Shown here: in pieces, positions 44,370 to 58,600 of the stretch
How positions within the stretch are numbered: the first letter of the stretch is position 1
Layout of the letters: every line of letters begins with the position of its first letter
NCBI GenBank assembly: GCA_002197995.1
Contig: NGZR01000004.1
Coordinates: forward strand, 1,302,001 to 1,366,000
DNA from: Gaeumannomyces sp. JS-464
Lineage: Eukaryota; Ascomycota; Sordariomycetes; Magnaporthales; Magnaporthaceae
Direction: 5' to 3'
Length of the DNA: 64,000 nucleotides
Notes under the pieces: generated by a model
Told to the model about the DNA's origin: nothing
Seen by the model: the letters and a program-made list of their open reading frames with translations, nothing else
The model's database searches: none
Program-made: the position numbers and the translations under genes

Positions 44370-45625
44370 TTTTAACTAATCCTGTTTAGCACCTACCGGA
44401 AGTATAAACAGTACGATTATAGCGACTTTAAAAACTAGCAAAACGGCATTTACCCCCGCTTTTAAATATAATAGCGTAACGTACATTGCCGTTAACGCTT
44501 TTAACCTTTTTAAAGTTATAATAGGGGAATTGCGAAAAAGCAAAGCCAAACTGGTCGCGGCATAAGCTAAAATGGCGAAAATTAAAAGCTACTTTAAACT
44601 TACGGTACTTACGTACAAATTCCCCACGCTTAACAAATATAATAAAAAGGAAGGTAAGCTTCGAACCTTTTTTACCGAATGCAAAAGCTACTTTTTATTT
44701 TACCAAACCCATTTTAAAAAGGAAAAATAAAAGGTTGCTTACGCGGCAACCCGTTTTAACGGCAAGGTTAAAAACTAGTTCGAACCCGTTTAAGCAAATT
44801 ACTTAAAAAGCTTTAACAAGTTAAACGAATTTACGAAAATCTTATTCGCTAATTTCGACAAATTCGAAAAGGAAATCGCTAAAATGTTCGAACAAATCGA
44901 CGAAAAACGAATAGCTAAAAAGGAGCTGCTTTAGCTCCAATAAAAAAGAGCAACGTTAACGTATGTGTTAAAATTTTAGCGACTCGTTAATAAACTCGAT
45001 TAAACTAACCAAATTAAAATTACTTATTTTTATACCGGTTTACGCGATAACGTAAAAAACGAAATGGCTAAAGTTAAACGACCAAACACTTTCGCCGAAT
45101 ATGTTACGATAACCGTTAAAATTAATAATAAATTATACGAATAAAAACTGGAAAAAAAGGGATAATAGCTTAAAAATGTGGTATAAAATAAGGCCAATTA
45201 AAAAAAGCTAAATAGCGACCATTTACGGTATTAAAAACATATTTTAAACTTATAAACTTAAGTGCGGGAGTTACGCATTAAAAAAAAGCCAAGTTTTAGG
45301 ACCCTAAAAACGGGAAATGCTTTAAATGCGGATAAACGGGCCACATTAAAAAAAACTGCCTATAACGTAATAAACGCTAAGCAGTAGTAACCCGAAGGAA
45401 AAACACCAAAAACAGCGGCGATTTGTGTCCCGGGGCAGCGTTTAACTAAACATATTATTACGAAAACTCGTGCTTCGTGCATTAGTTTAACAAAAAAATA
45501 TCGGGATGGTACTTTTAAAAAAGAGTGGCTATAATACGTAAAGGATTTAGAAAGGTCGCACGCGATTTAAATATAAAAACGAAAGGGAACAACGCGTTAT
45601 TTCCGAACTTACGGAGTTCGAAAAA

Positions 45626-45790
45626 TGTTAAAAGTGGCCTGGAGTTACGTGGGTGGCAACTGGTGCCCCACAGCTTTAAGCCTATGCACTGGCCCTAATA
45701 TTTTGGCCTACGCGCGTTTTAACCCGCGATTAAGTAAAGTAGCCTAAAAAAACAATCACTTTAAGTGCTTATCGTCGCGCACTTTTATTA
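45626..45790 (+). repeat. 5' LTR of the copia element
   Basis: 165 bp, TGTTAAAAGTGG to ACTTTTATTA. It differs from its 3' partner almost only by transitions and is the more AT-shifted of the two. Confidence 0.9.
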
Positions 45791-46975
45791 GGTTATAAGT
45801 TTTCGCGCCGCCGTTAACGATATTTCTGCCTAATTAGGAGAGATTAACGGTGCACGAGTTGTTTCCCGTTGCTTGCGTTTTCCCGCCGTGGATTACGAGC
45901 GAGGCGCAGCAGTTAAAAAACCGTTAAACGACGATTAAAAAAGCCGCGTTCGGCGCCGATTAGTAACTATAATAAAGCAATAACAATAACCCTTTTAGCG
46001 CTTAAAAGCACCATTTCCTTTACAATTTAACGCTTTTAAACGCGTTAAAAGTGCTAATAAAGCCGCCGAAATAGCGGAATACCGCGAAATCGCAGTAAAA
46101 GTCCCGGACTTGCTAAGGCTTTTTAACTTGGATATAAAAGCGCACTATTTGGGTGCATTTAACCGCTTTTCGTAATATTTCCTTTATATTTGCTAACCTT
46201 CCAGCTAAACCGGCTAAAGCGGAAAACGACAAAGCTGTACAGTTATAAGCTTTTAAAAGGATATTAACATGGTACTGCATTTGTAATAATATCGAAAAGG
46301 TAATTACGGATTTGGAAAAGGCCGGTTAAAACCGCTTTAAAAACGACGAGGATTAAAACCTAAAAGCTTTTTAAAATAAGGTAGTTAACACTATTAAAGT
46401 TACCGTTAACGGCCGTTTCGACGCCTTAATTAACGAACATTATACAATTTCAGTAAAAACGTTTAACGGTAACGTTAAAAAGTATACGAACCGCTGGTTA
46501 TAAAGCAGGCTTTAAATTAAGCCAATATTAACATTCCAAATCGGATGCTTATAAAAAGCCTCGTTAATAGGCTTAATGCCATTTACCCTTTTGCGGTAGC
46601 TATAACTTTAGGAAATTGTAAAGGCGAGCGCCGCACTTCCGTTAACTTTATTTCGAAAGTGCTTAAAAACACGGCGGTTATAAAGGCTTTAAAGTCGAGG
46701 GCTATGGCTAACATTAATAAAAAGCCGGAAGGACTTTAAAAGCTAAAAAAAAGCTAAAACCTTGCAATAAAAAGGGTTGCACTATCGTTTCGCATGCTTC
46801 CTATTACGATAAGTGCGGTAAGCATTACAAAAGCGGCGACGATAACTGCTAACTTGTGCACTTTAAATTTAAGAAAGCTTAAAAGGTTAAATATCCGGAG
46901 CGGCGCTTTTAGCGAAATAACAAGGCATTTAACGAGGCTATAGCCAACCCGAAGGCTGTCGATTATACTAGTAGT

Positions 46976-47170
46976 ATGCCGGTTAATCGGGGCAGTGTTA
47001 GCCAGTACACCATAGCTAATACCGCTTTAAGCAATATTAACAATGCCCGTAACGCCGTAATAATCGATTCCGGCTCGTTTAAACACCATTTTAACAATCG
47101 TAAGTGGTTTACCTCGTTAAAAAAGCGCGAGGTCCCTTATAACGCTACCACTGCCAACGGCGGCGCTTAA
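46976..47170 (+). pseudogene. Copia protease fragment
   Basis: A 64-codon open segment containing VIIDSGSFKHHFNNRKWF, the active-site region of the copia aspartic protease. Confidence 0.75.
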
Positions 47171-50100
47171 ATCTCCGTTAAAAAAGGCACCGTTAAAATG
47201 CATTAGCGTAATAAAACGGGCGTTATTACAATTACCTTATAAGCAATTTTTACGCTTAAATCCCTTTTTAACCTTTTAAGCTTTGGCAAAATGCGTAAAG
47301 CAGGCTTAAAAAATAATTAAACCGATTATTTCGTAACGCTTAACGATAAATAGTTAAATAGTTACCAAATTAATAATAACGTACTAATCGCTAACGTTAA
47401 CGTGCCCGTAAACGCGCCCCCGGGCTTTATAGCTTTAAGTAACGCATTTAACGAAAAAAAACCGACCGACGAAAACTAACGCATTAACTACGATAAAACG
47501 CCCAGTGCTTTACGTAATAATGCATCGGCGTTTAATATATGCTAATAAAAAGGCGGTAATAACGGCTTACCGCGTTACAAGCATTAAAATTAGTTATTTT
47601 AAAGCATTAAAGCATATTTATAACGGTTGTTTAAAAAGCAAAACGACGCAAATTATCGGCAATCGTTACTTTTACCGCATTACCCGCCTTTTAAACCGTA
47701 TTTACATAAATATATTAACCATTTCGCTTATTTTATACAGCGGATATAACTACGCCGTTTATATTATTAATAAGGCAATTACTTTTAATTGGGTGATTTT
47801 TGCAATTAGCAAAGCTAAACCGGAAATTTTTACAAAGGTTTGTAATTGGATTAATTATATTAAACTTTAATTAAGCATTAAAATATAATTTATACAAACG
47901 GCAGTACGAAGTTTAACCCGGAAAAGTTAAAAGCCTATTGCATTACTTAAAACAAAGCTTACGAAATTAGCCCGGCGTAATGCCCGGAAATAAACAATAT
48001 CGTTAAGCGTATTAACCGTATTATATTTAACGCGGCTCGCACCGGGATTAACGCTAACGGCTTGCATAAAAAGTACTGGGTATATGCTTTACAGGCAGCG
48101 AAAAAGGTGCTAAACTACACTTTAAATACAGCTTTTAATAGTAAGGAAAGCCCGCACAAAGCGTGGGCAAAAGCAATCGGCTTTAACGAAAAGTATTACT
48201 AACTACCAATCCGTACCCTCCGCATTTAAAACGCGGTCGCTTAAGTGTTAATTAAAAACGGCAAACAAGCTAAAACCGACAAAATGGCTTCCAAAGCAAT
48301 AAAAGGCCGGTTAATAGGCTGGAAAAGCCTTTATAACGAAATCCTGCTAATTAAGCCGAACGGTACCGATAAAGTTTTTCGTTGCCGTAACGCACGGATT
48401 AACGAAAGCGCTAATAAACGCCGGAAATCGCTTTATAATTTTGTTAAAAAGGCGATCACCATTAACGAGGTTAACGAAACCGTTATTAAAAACTTTTATT
48501 TTACAATAAGCACTTAGGTTTATAATATTGGCCTAATTACCAATTTCACCGATAATAACGATAATAAACCGGTGCAATTAGCGATTGCCGGCCTCGAAAA
48601 TAAGGACGATTTATCGCTTGCGGAGGATACCGGGGAAACCGGAGCGAAAAACGAAAAGCCTACCGCTAAAGCTTAAAAAGCCCGAAAAGCCCGCCGGGCC
48701 GGGCATATTAACACCCGAAGGAATTCCCGAGCTCGGTAACGAGGCGGTTACGGTACCCGCAGCGTTTAAAAAAAGGACCTGCAAAAAGCGGCCGCCGCCC
48801 CCGCCGAGTAACCGGCAATTAAAAAAGCGCTTAACGGCTTTTAAGCATTACGAAATCCTAACACCAAAAACCTGCAAAAAAAAAGCCCGCGGAAATATTT
48901 ACAACGGCTCGCTTCGAGTTTAAAAATATTAAAAAGGTGGCGGAAAAGGATCCGGGTAATTTTAAAAGCGCCGAAAACGACGAAAGCTTTTATAACCTTA
49001 ATACGGATATTAAAGCTATTAAAAAACTGCCTGAAAAACGGGTTTTGCATTCGTTAACGTTACGTACCCGGACGATAATATCGTTTTGCTTTAAAAAATT
49101 AGCTTTTAAAATCCCTAACCTCGCGCTTTTTAACGTCGTTACGGCGCCGGGAACACCGTATATTCCGGCCTATTATTATAACGCGGTAAAGCATAAAGCC
49201 GAATACAAGCGATATTATAAGCTAGCAATGCAAAAGTAAATTAATACGCTATTTAAAAAAAGCACGTAGGTGTTAAAAAAATTGTTCCGAACGCTAAAGC
49301 ATTGCCGGGCAAATGGGTATACGTGTTTAAGCTAACGCTTAACGGCGCTTTTAAAAAGATTAAAACGCGTTAAGTCGTTTGTAACAATTACAACGATATT
49401 CCGGGCGAGGATAAAGTTGCAACGTACGCGGCAATCGCTTATATAGCGTTTACAAAGGTGTTTTTTATGCTTATGGCCGTTAACGATTTTAAATGCCGCT
49501 AATTCGATTTCGTAATTGCCTATTTTAGCGTTATTATATTTAATAACGTTATGGTATACGTATAGCAACTTTAAAGCATTCCGGTTAGGCAAAAAGGCTA
49601 TTATTGCCGTTTAAAAAAGGCATTTTAGGGTTTCCGCAAATCGCTTTTATAATGGTATTAAACGATTACTTCGGAACTCGAAGCATTTAGCTTTAAACCG
49701 ATTTATTAAAACGTTTACCTTTACCGTAAAAAGGAAACGGGCGTTATGCTATTGCTTTATATGGACGATTTCCAAATTGCCGCCCGTACGGTTACGAAAA
49801 TTAAAACCATTGCTACTAAAGTGGGTAACCGGTTCGAAATAACCGTTTTGGGTAACGCAAAAACGTTCCTCGATATGCAAGTTGTAAAAAATCGCTAGCG
49901 GAAAATTGTAAGCCTTTATTAACGCGATTATATTAACAAAATTATTACCAAATACGGACGGAAAAACCTTTAGGTAAAAAAACGCTTTAGCTTTTTAGCT
50001 TTATAATGCCGATTATTTGGGACCCTTTCCCGTACGAGGAGGTTTTACGCTACTAATCGGAAATAGCGAGTATTAGCTACCTCGCTGGCATTATTCGCCC

Positions 50101-50833
50101 TAATATTACGTATACCGTAAAAAGGTTGCAAAAGGTTAACGCTAATCCCGGTAATAAGCATTTGGCATTGCTAAAGCACTTTTAGCGTTATATTATTAGC
50201 ATTAAAAAGCTCGCGCTTACTTTTAGTGGGCCTATTTACAACGCCAAAGCGATGGGCTTAAAAGCGTACGGAAACGCCTCGTTCGCCAACTGCTTCCGCA
50301 CGAGGGCATTTATAAGCGGCGTAATCGTTATGCTAGCGGGTAATCCTATTTACTAGCAATTAAAAAAGCAGACTTTTATAACGACGTTAACGACGAAAGC
50401 GAAATTCGTTAACCTCCTGCCAACGGGCCGGGCTTTGCTTTAAATTAAAAGCATTTTAAAGAAAACTAAATACCTTTAGCGAAAAACTCTTATGGTGCAT
50501 ACGAACCGCGCTAACGCTTAAACGACGGTGCTAAACCCGTTAAAATCAGCCTGCACCCGCATAATCGACCTCCGCTACAAGTGGGTAATCGATATTGTAA
50601 AGCGTTAACTTTTCACCTTTAAGCTCGTTAGCACGGCCAATATAAAAACGGACGGTTTTACGAAAGGCCTAACGGCGGAAAGATAGGCGAGGTTTGTTAT
50701 TTAGCTGGGAATGCAGCAAATGCCGCAGTAAACGGCTTATAGGAAAACCAGGGAAACATTACGGATTTGGAGGGTTACTACGTAAATGCGGGCTTATAAT
50801 GCCATTAGGGCCGTTGCATGGCCTACGGGGGGG

Positions 50834-50998
50834 TGTTAAAGGTGGCTTGGAGTTACGTGGGTGGCAACTGGTGCCTTATAGCTTTAGGCCTATGCATTGG
50901 CCTTAGTATTTTGGCCTGCGCGCGCCCTAGCCCGCGATCGAGTAGAGTAGCCTAGAAAAACAATCACTTTGGGTGCCTATCGTCGCGCACCTCCATTA
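50834..50998 (+). repeat. 3' LTR of the copia element
   Basis: 165 bp, TGTTAAAGGTGG to ACCTCCATTA, with a GC content well above the element body. Confidence 0.9.
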
Positions 50999-52051
50999 AA
51001 AAAGGAAATAACGTTATCGCTTGGATCGCGTACGAAATCGAAGAAATAAACGTCGCAAAAGGTAGCTCGGACCCGGGATTAGGGTACGAGGCGCTACCAA
51101 ACAAGAACGAAAGCGAAAAAGGGAGCTTTTTAACACCGATAACAGGATTGATCGCGAACCGTTAGGCCAAACTCACCTGGTAAAGACCTAAGGAAAAAAA
51201 TCGAAACCGGAATAGTTAACCCCGACGTTTAACGTTAATAAAGCTTACACCTCGCTTAAACTATCGAAAAACGACCGATGGTTTTGGAACCAACCTAAGC
51301 TTATCGGAAAAGTCGTGCATACGGAACCAGCTTTTAGCGATAACGGCCAGTTTTTGCATTGGTTCCGAAACGACCAAACCGTTACGTATTACGGAAAGTC
51401 GTATAACGACGTGTTTGAAAAAGGCCCGTGGCCTGCTAAATCGCACCCGCTAAACCACCCAAACCTACACGCCGGAGCGACAGGACATGTCGAGCTTTTT
51501 TGGGCAAAATGCACGCAAAACGAGTGCCAATGGCATTTGGCGGCCAAGCTAAAAAGCGACTTTTTTCCCGAAAGGAAAAGGGAGGGCCGGTTAAGCACCC
51601 AAAAAGGGATTGGCAGCTTCCGAAATGGAAAATCCAGTTAGTAAACTACCGACAATCCGCAGCAACCTTTGCACCCTTACCGGTATACCTTATAATGTGT
51701 GTGTTATGGCTTTTAACGTACCATTTTTGCGGGAAACCAAAGTGCAGGGTGCATATAAAAAAGAAAGCCCGGGCTTGGACCGACGGGTTAATACGGTCCG
51801 AAATGCCCGAAAGTACGGGAAAAAATCCTCGAAGCAAAAAATTTAAAAATCCACCTGAAATAAAAGCACGAAATGAACCACGATAACAGTTAAAAACCCT
51901 ATCCGCGACGAACAACGATCGATACCGGCATATGGTGGTAAATTACAGCACTAAAAAATGAAGCTACGAGCTATAATCGATAGCGGGGCTTAAAGCAACT
52001 ACATTTCGCTAAAGGCAGCGAAAGGGTACGGATTCCAAACACGAAGGAAGC

Positions 52052-54142
52052 GTAAGTGTGTAAGTAAGTATATTTAACGTCGGTAAGTCGGGATTTACCA
52101 GTCCCTACCTCCCAGGGGGCATACGACGTGCTAGCGCTACCTAAGCTATTTACACTAGGCTATAGTGCTGCTATACAGCGGCTAACAAATTAAACCCGAA
52201 AGCACACAAAGGTCGGGCCGTATTCCAGCGCTTTTTGTTAGTAAGCGGGCAATCGGCAGTGGGGCGTATATAAACGCCAGGGCGTTATAAGCGCTACGGG
52301 TGGTAATAGTGCGATCGGACGGCAAATGTGTCGTAAAAGGGGGCGGGGCCAGGCGGGGGGGTTTTTAAAGCCGCCCTTGTGCCCGGCCGGGGTTACGGGG
52401 GACTAACGAGCTTACTATTGGTCCGGGTGGTACAAAAGGAAAAGTGTAAGTGCTAGGAGAAAGGAAATAAGTGTAAAAAATAAAGGGAAAGTAGTTAAGT
52501 TATGTGCAAGCTATTAGCCTTGTTGTTATCGTCCGGCGATAGTGTAATAGTTGGTGGCCTCGACGAACGAAGCAAAAAAGAGGGCTTTTGTAACAGCCGT
52601 TTCCAATACCCGGGCCTGTCGAAGGTCGGGGCGGGGTTAGCTATAGGCCATTTATTTTTCGTAGCTTTTGCCAGTTTGCAAAATACCGGGTGGGAAGGGA
52701 TTTGTTTCTCTTATAGCGGCACGGGTTATCGTCCTCGTGCTTAAATTTTCGGTGGTACCAGTCGAAATCCCCGTGGCATGTGCGTACGGCTATTAGCCGT
52801 TGCAATACCTTCCGGTGCAGTTGCAAAGCGTCGGGTAAACGCTATGGTATCGGCTGGAAGCTTATAGCTTTATATCGTTCCGGGAGGTTACGTTCGAACC
52901 AAGCGTTCCGGGCGTCCCGGGCCATTTTCCGAGCCAAAGCTTTAACGCTAGCCACTGTTGGTTTGGCATATTGGGGTACTGGGAGGGCCGTGCCAAGCTT
53001 TGCTTCGGCGTCGGCTTCCTCGTTTCCGGGGATTCCCATATGGCCCGGGGACCAACGGACGTGTACCCGGTGTTTATTTATAAAGTAGTAAACCTTTTTA
53101 AAAGCCCTTGCGAATTATCGGGGGCCGTGCTTAAAAAGCCGTTAGCCGCCGAGGTGTTATCGAGGCACAAATGGTAAATGCAGTTGCGAAAGTTCCAAAT
53201 AGCTTTGCGGAGGCCCATTCGGGCCCCTTCCGCCTCGCTGTCGAATATTTCGGCAAAGTGCGCCAGCCTGCCGTGCCCGGAAAACGCTATAAACTATAAC
53301 GTTTGTAAAGGGAAGGGTGTTTAACCACGCGATAAATGCTTTAGCGGCTGTTTGCTTTTTTGTATGGCTACCGTAAGCTTTGTATATTTATAAAGGAAGT
53401 AGGCCGGGCGAATGCAAGCCGGAAGGAGTTTAACTGTCTTTTACAGCCAGGTTATTTGCTTGCCGGTAGGCCCGCTTTAAGCCCTCGGGCGTTAATCGTC
53501 GGCTTGGCCGCTGCGGTTAAAAGGTGGGCTTTTAAAACTGTGTTAATGCGAGCCGCAAAACGGAGGCGGACTTGTTTTAAAAGCGCCTCGGCGCCCGGAA
53601 CGCCGGATTCGTAATGCAAAGCCTTTATCGGTATGGCTTCCAAGCTGTACTATTGCCTAAAAGAACGCAATTAAAGCTTTGTTAACCCGTTCGATTAAGT
53701 AGCTTTAGCGGTTATATTGTTATTATGCAGGTTTATACAGGTGTGGTTTGGTTTTGCCTTTAACCACACCTCGGCCTCGTATAATGCTGTTAAGATAATA
53801 ACCGTCGTAACGGCTTTATATACCGATTACGCCGGCAACCTTCCAACCGACTAGGTAAGCCTTCGGAAGTGGTTAGCAACGTTTAAGGCTTTTATAACCC
53901 TATTATTAACGTGCGGCCCGAAGTTAAGCCTTTGGTCGAAAAAAACGCTTAACCATTGTAAAATTGCCGGGCTTTTAAGGCTTTTTGCAACTTGTTATAT
54001 GATTAAGCTTTCGGCTTTAACCGCCGGGGTTATAAGGTTTTTTTGCTTAGAAAAATGTATAAATTCGCATTTCCCCGGGTCGAAAGCAACTTTGTTAGTT
54101 TTACCCTAACGTAGGATTTTCGTTACCGTTACCTTTGCTTTG
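52052..54142 (-). mobile_element. Tad-like LINE, copy 2 (reversed 3' fragment)
   Basis: It is the reverse of copy 1: the TTAC-repeat tail at 52,052-52,070, then a 3' untranslated region nearly matching copy 1, RNase H and C-terminal coding relics (53,039-52,642; GIPGNEEADAEAKLG), and reverse-transcriptase relics up to 54,142. It stops abruptly at the left LTR of gypsy C. The tail abuts gypsy E protease, so the LINE most likely inserted into gypsy E. Confidence 0.85.
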
Positions 54143-54585
54143 TGTTACAATTAAAGGTTTGCTTTAAAGTAGGGCACCTCGAGGGTGGAAAAAACAGTAT
54201 CGCTAAAGCTAATACACAAAGGAACACGTAACTTAAAAAAACAATTTAATTGCTTGCTTTAAAAAATGCTTAAAAGCTAATTTAAGTTAATTAATGCCGA
54301 AGCTTTAATTAAAATTACTTATGTTAGTAGGAAATCCATCCTTTAAATACACATTGCTTTTTTTAATAGTTTTTTAAATTTATAGCTTTGTTATAAATTT
54401 ATAAATCCCGTTTAGATTTATTATTTTATTATAAATGCATAAATTACGCTCGGATTTATTACTTTATTACAAATTTACAAATCCCGATTTAAAGCTACGT
54501 AATTTTACGTGTTTTAATATAAAGCGGAGCATTATTTAAAACCTTTTCCGTTTTATTATTTAAAGCTTACATATTAGTCGTAATA
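54143..54585. repeat. Left LTR of gypsy C
   Basis: 443 bp, TGTTACAATTAAAGG to CATATTAGTCGTAATA (end CA mutated to TA). This is the 3' LTR of the reversed element. Confidence 0.87.
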
Positions 54586-55422
54586 TTAGGTTTCCCTTTT
54601 TAAGCTAAATCTTTTTAACCATATTTTATCGCCCCGCTTTTTATTAATTGTAAATATTTGTTTTTTTTACTAACTTTTATCCTTTTTTTATTTTACTAAA
54701 ATGTTTAATCGGGTGCGAAAACGTCCTTTTCGCGAAAAAAAACCATTAATTGTAAAAAGCTTTTAGCAATTATCCTTTTTCATTTTTTCGAAATGCCTTT
54801 TTGCTTTTACTATTACGAGGTTTTAAAACGCGAAAAATGTAAAGCTTTTTTTTAAAACTCGTTTTGTTATATGGAATGTTTTTAAATTAATTGATTAAAA
54901 TGCGACATTTTAAAACTTTCGCTCGTAAAGCTTTAAAATATCGTGGTATAGCATTTTAAGTTTAAAGCCGAATTAAAAAGCGAAGAAAAAGGTTTTTCGT
55001 TTTCGAAAATAAAAACGGATATAGTTGGAAAAATTAATGCGTGCGGTGCGCCGTGGTATTAACTTGGTAAAAAAACTAAAGCGTGTCGAGCGGGAAAAGG
55101 CCGACCGAAAGGCTCGCTAAGCTGCCTCGCAATTTAAACCTTTCGTAGCTTTTGCCGTTTTCCTCGATTAGCAAGCGTTTAAAGTTAATTTTAACTTAAA
55201 CTTGTTTGCTTTTGTTAACCGCGGTAAATTGCGATATTTTTTAATAATTTCCTTAAGTTTTATAACGCATTAAGCGTGTTTTAATTTTTTTTACAGAGGT
55301 TTTGGGTTTAAACTTTAACACGACCATTTAAGAAAAAGTTTAACGATATTAAACTTTTTTTAAAGCTTTTTTTTTTGTTAACTTTTTTTATAAACGGTTT
55401 GCCGGTATTTCGTTAAAGCTTT

Positions 55423-55695
55423 TTAACAATTTATAAAGTTAGTTTTTTTTTCCCACGTGTTTTCCTCGTGGCCGTACCTTTTCCATTTAATAAAGTACTT
55501 TTTAAACCTGCTTTTCGGCTTATAATTTAAAAAAATTTCGATTTCGTACTTTTGCTTTATATCGATTTCCATTAACTCGTTGCTTTTAAAGCCCGGTAAC
55601 GCTAATTTAAATAGGGAAACGTAAAAAGCCGGGTGGGATTGTATAATTGTTGGTAATTGGAATTTATAATTTACGTTTGAAACTTTTTTTAGCAT
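55423..55695 (-). pseudogene. Gypsy C integrase end and chromodomain fragment
   Basis: A 90-codon open segment: MLKKVSNVNYKFQLPTIIQS, then YEIEIFLNYKPKSRFKKY and WKRYGHEENTWEKKTN. The chromodomain core GHEENTWE is intact here. Confidence 0.85.
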
Positions 55696-58600
55696 TTTAA
55701 AAAGTCCCAGTTTTTTATAGTTTAACTTATCGTTCGGTCGTTTTATTTTAATCTTTCGTTAAAAATGATAAACGCTATTTCCCTTTTTAAAAGTCGGTTT
55801 TTCGATTTTTTTTATTTGTTTAAGTTGTTATGCGGTGTTATAGCTTTTTTTTTAGCTTTGTTTAAAAGTGTTTATATAGTTTAATAAATTCCGTTATTTA
55901 TATTTCCGCTATTAAAATATGCTTTTTTATTTTAAGTTTTTTGTACGCCGTAAGCGTAAACCCGTAATTCGTATAAAAAGGTGTTTTTCTTGTGCTTTTA
56001 TAAATTAAACTATTATAAGCGAATTAGGTTATAAAAAGTAATTATACCTAATTATTTTATTTATAATTAACGTAGTAACGTAAATATTGCTTTATAATTT
56101 AATTCGTTTGTTTTATTTATTTATTTATTTAAAGGTGGTAAGTTATAAATAAGGAATGTTTAACTTTTAGCAAAGTTATAAGCCTTTTTTAAAACTTGCT
56201 CGTAAATAGCTTATTTTTATCCGTAATTAAACGGTTTAACGTGCCGTATTTCGCTATTACGTGTTTAATAAAAACGTACGTTAACTTAATAACGTTGCTG
56301 CTTTTTTTATATGGTAAAAATAAAGCGTATTTAATAAGCTTATTTATTACTAATAGTACATTATCGTATTTAACTTTAATTATTAGTTTTTTAAATTAGG
56401 GAAATTTAATAACGAAATTTATAATAACTTTTTGCTATACCTTATTAAATGTTAGCAAAAGTTGCAAAAACTTATACGGCTTATATTTGGTAGCTTTATT
56501 TTTAATATAGCTTTCGCAATTTTTTATTGCGTTTTATATTTTAGTTTAAGTTTTTACGAAATTGTAATGTTATTATAACCGTTTTTATATTTTAATTACG
56601 TTTTAATAACCGTGTATTATTTAGTTATAAATTTGTTAACTTTTTTTTAATGTTTAAACTTTTTCTTATTAAACCGTTTTAATAAGTATTTTTTATATTA
56701 AAACTAAAAATCCGTTTAATTTTTCCGCTAAAATTACTCGTATTTTTTTAAGTATTACGATTTAATGGTTTAATCGTCGGCTTAACGCATTCGCCCGGCC
56801 GTTTTTTAACCTTTTCCGGTATTTAATCCGGATGTTATAATTTTGCAAAAATTCGTTTTAACGAATTTATCGTTTATTTAAGTTTTTACTAATAGTAAAA
56901 TGTGTTAGGTTTTAATAATTTATATATATTATAACCTAATATTTAGCTTTATAAAAATGTAGTCGCCACTTTTTAAATGCTTAAATAATTGTTAAAAGTT
57001 TTTTATCGTGGATTTGGTAGTTTAATTTAAGTTTATTTAATTTTTGCGAAAAGAACGCATAAAAGTGCAACCGTTTTTAATCGTTCCGCTGTTTAAGTTA
57101 ACGGTTAATCGCGTAATTTAACGCGTTAATTTTAATTTCGAAAGGTTTTTTTAAGTTTAAAAATGCTAATACTAATTTTTTTATTACGGCGTTTCGTAAT
57201 TGCTTAAAAGCTTTTTATTTTTACTTTTTTTAATAAAACTGGTAATTGTTTTTAATAAAGTTCGTAAATAGTATAGTAATTTTGTTATAACTACGGATAA
57301 ACCGTTTATAAAAGTTTAAAATTTTTAAAAACCTTTGTATTTTTCGTAACGTTTTTAAATATAAACTACTTTTTAATTTCGTTAACTTTTTTAAAGTTTA
57401 TATATATTTATCCTAATATAATTATAACTTTTAAAAAAGCGATTTTTTATATGTGCTATTTGCACTTTTTTAATTTAACGAAAAGTTTTGCATTAAACAG
57501 CTTTTAAATCATTTTAAATACGTGCTATTTATATTTTTTTATCGTTTTTAAAAAAATTAAAATGTTATTTAAATTTGCGAGGACGAAAACGTCGAAGTAT
57601 TTCCGTAATACATAATTAATTATTTTTTAAAACGTAGTTAATACGTTAGTAAAACTAAAAGTTATTATTAAAAACTCGTAGTAATTAAATTTTATTTTAA
57701 AAGCCGTTAACCATTTTTAAATTTTTTTAATCCGTATTAAGCTTTAAGCTTTTCGTAAATTTAAAAACGTAAAATATTAAGCTTTACCGAGCTTATTTCG
57801 TAATTTGTTAATAAAAGGCAAAAAATAACGATTTTTAACCGTGGTTTTATTTAACGGGCGGTAATCGATACATATTCGCTTCGTCCCGTTTTTTTTTTAT
57901 AAAATTTCGTATTTTATTAAAAAACCGGAAGGTTTAATATATCCCTTTTATAAGTTTTTTTTAATTGTTTTTTTTAACACTTTTTATTACCGAAAGTTAA
58001 ATTAATACAGCTTTTAATACTTAAACTATGTTTTTAATTTAAGCTTAATTTTAAAATGGAACGCTTTATATTTAAAAAGTACCGTTTTTAAGTTTTTCCG
58101 AAACAATTCCTCGTATTTATAATATTTTTTTAAAACATTTGTAAGCCGTTTTTTAATATTAATTTGGTTATTTTTATCGCTTTTTACTTTAAATAATCGT
58201 ATATTTATTAATGCTAAATACGAAAGTAAATTGCTAAATTTTATTACCGTTATAACCTTTTTTCGTTACTTTTTATATGTACGGTTTATAGTTCGTAATT
58301 AATAAAGCGTTTTAATTATTCGTAATTTCCTTTATTAAATTTAACTAACAGCTTAATTTATTCGTAAATTGTTTTTTTTAAGTTAAAAGATTTCAAAAAT
58401 ACCGTTTTTTTCCTTTATATCCAATTCGTTTAATATAATAATAACGATTTTCCTATTTTAAATACGTAATGTTATTAATTATGTTTTTCGGTCGATTTAT
58501 TTTTTATTATAAGCGATAGGTATTTTTTTAACCGTTTTTAATTAATATGGTTAACGTTTTTAATTTATAAGGATTTTACACCGTTTAACCGTTTATAGCA

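Larger units (their letters stand above)
45626..50998 (+). mobile_element. Ty1/copia retrotransposon, full length 5,373 bp, TSD AAAAA
   Basis: Two 165-bp LTRs (45,626-45,790 and 50,834-50,998) flank the internal region, with AAAAA on both outer sides (45,621-45,625 and 50,999-51,003). On the plus strand come a gag relic with a zinc-knuckle-like YDKCGKHYKSGDDNC near 46,800, protease DSGS (VIIDSGSFKHHF near 47,065), integrase, reverse transcriptase with the copia-type YMDD box (LLLYMDDFQIAA near 49,750), and RNase H ending TDGFTKGL near 50,660. Many stops remain; inactive. It inserted into gypsy E. Confidence 0.92.
43888..52051 (+). mobile_element. Gypsy element E, 3'-truncated, split by a copia insertion
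   Basis: It reads on the plus strand. The 5' LTR is 43,888-44,369; then the internal start ACTAATCCTGTTTAGCACC, a gag relic (44.6-45.2 kb, ILFANFDKFEKEIAKMFEQI), a zinc knuckle (CFKCG.TGHIKKNC near 45,320), the copia insertion (45,626-50,998), and the continuation 51,004-52,051 ending in protease (IDSGA near 51,975). It is cut there by a reversed LINE. Reverse transcriptase, integrase and 3' LTR are absent. Confidence 0.82.
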
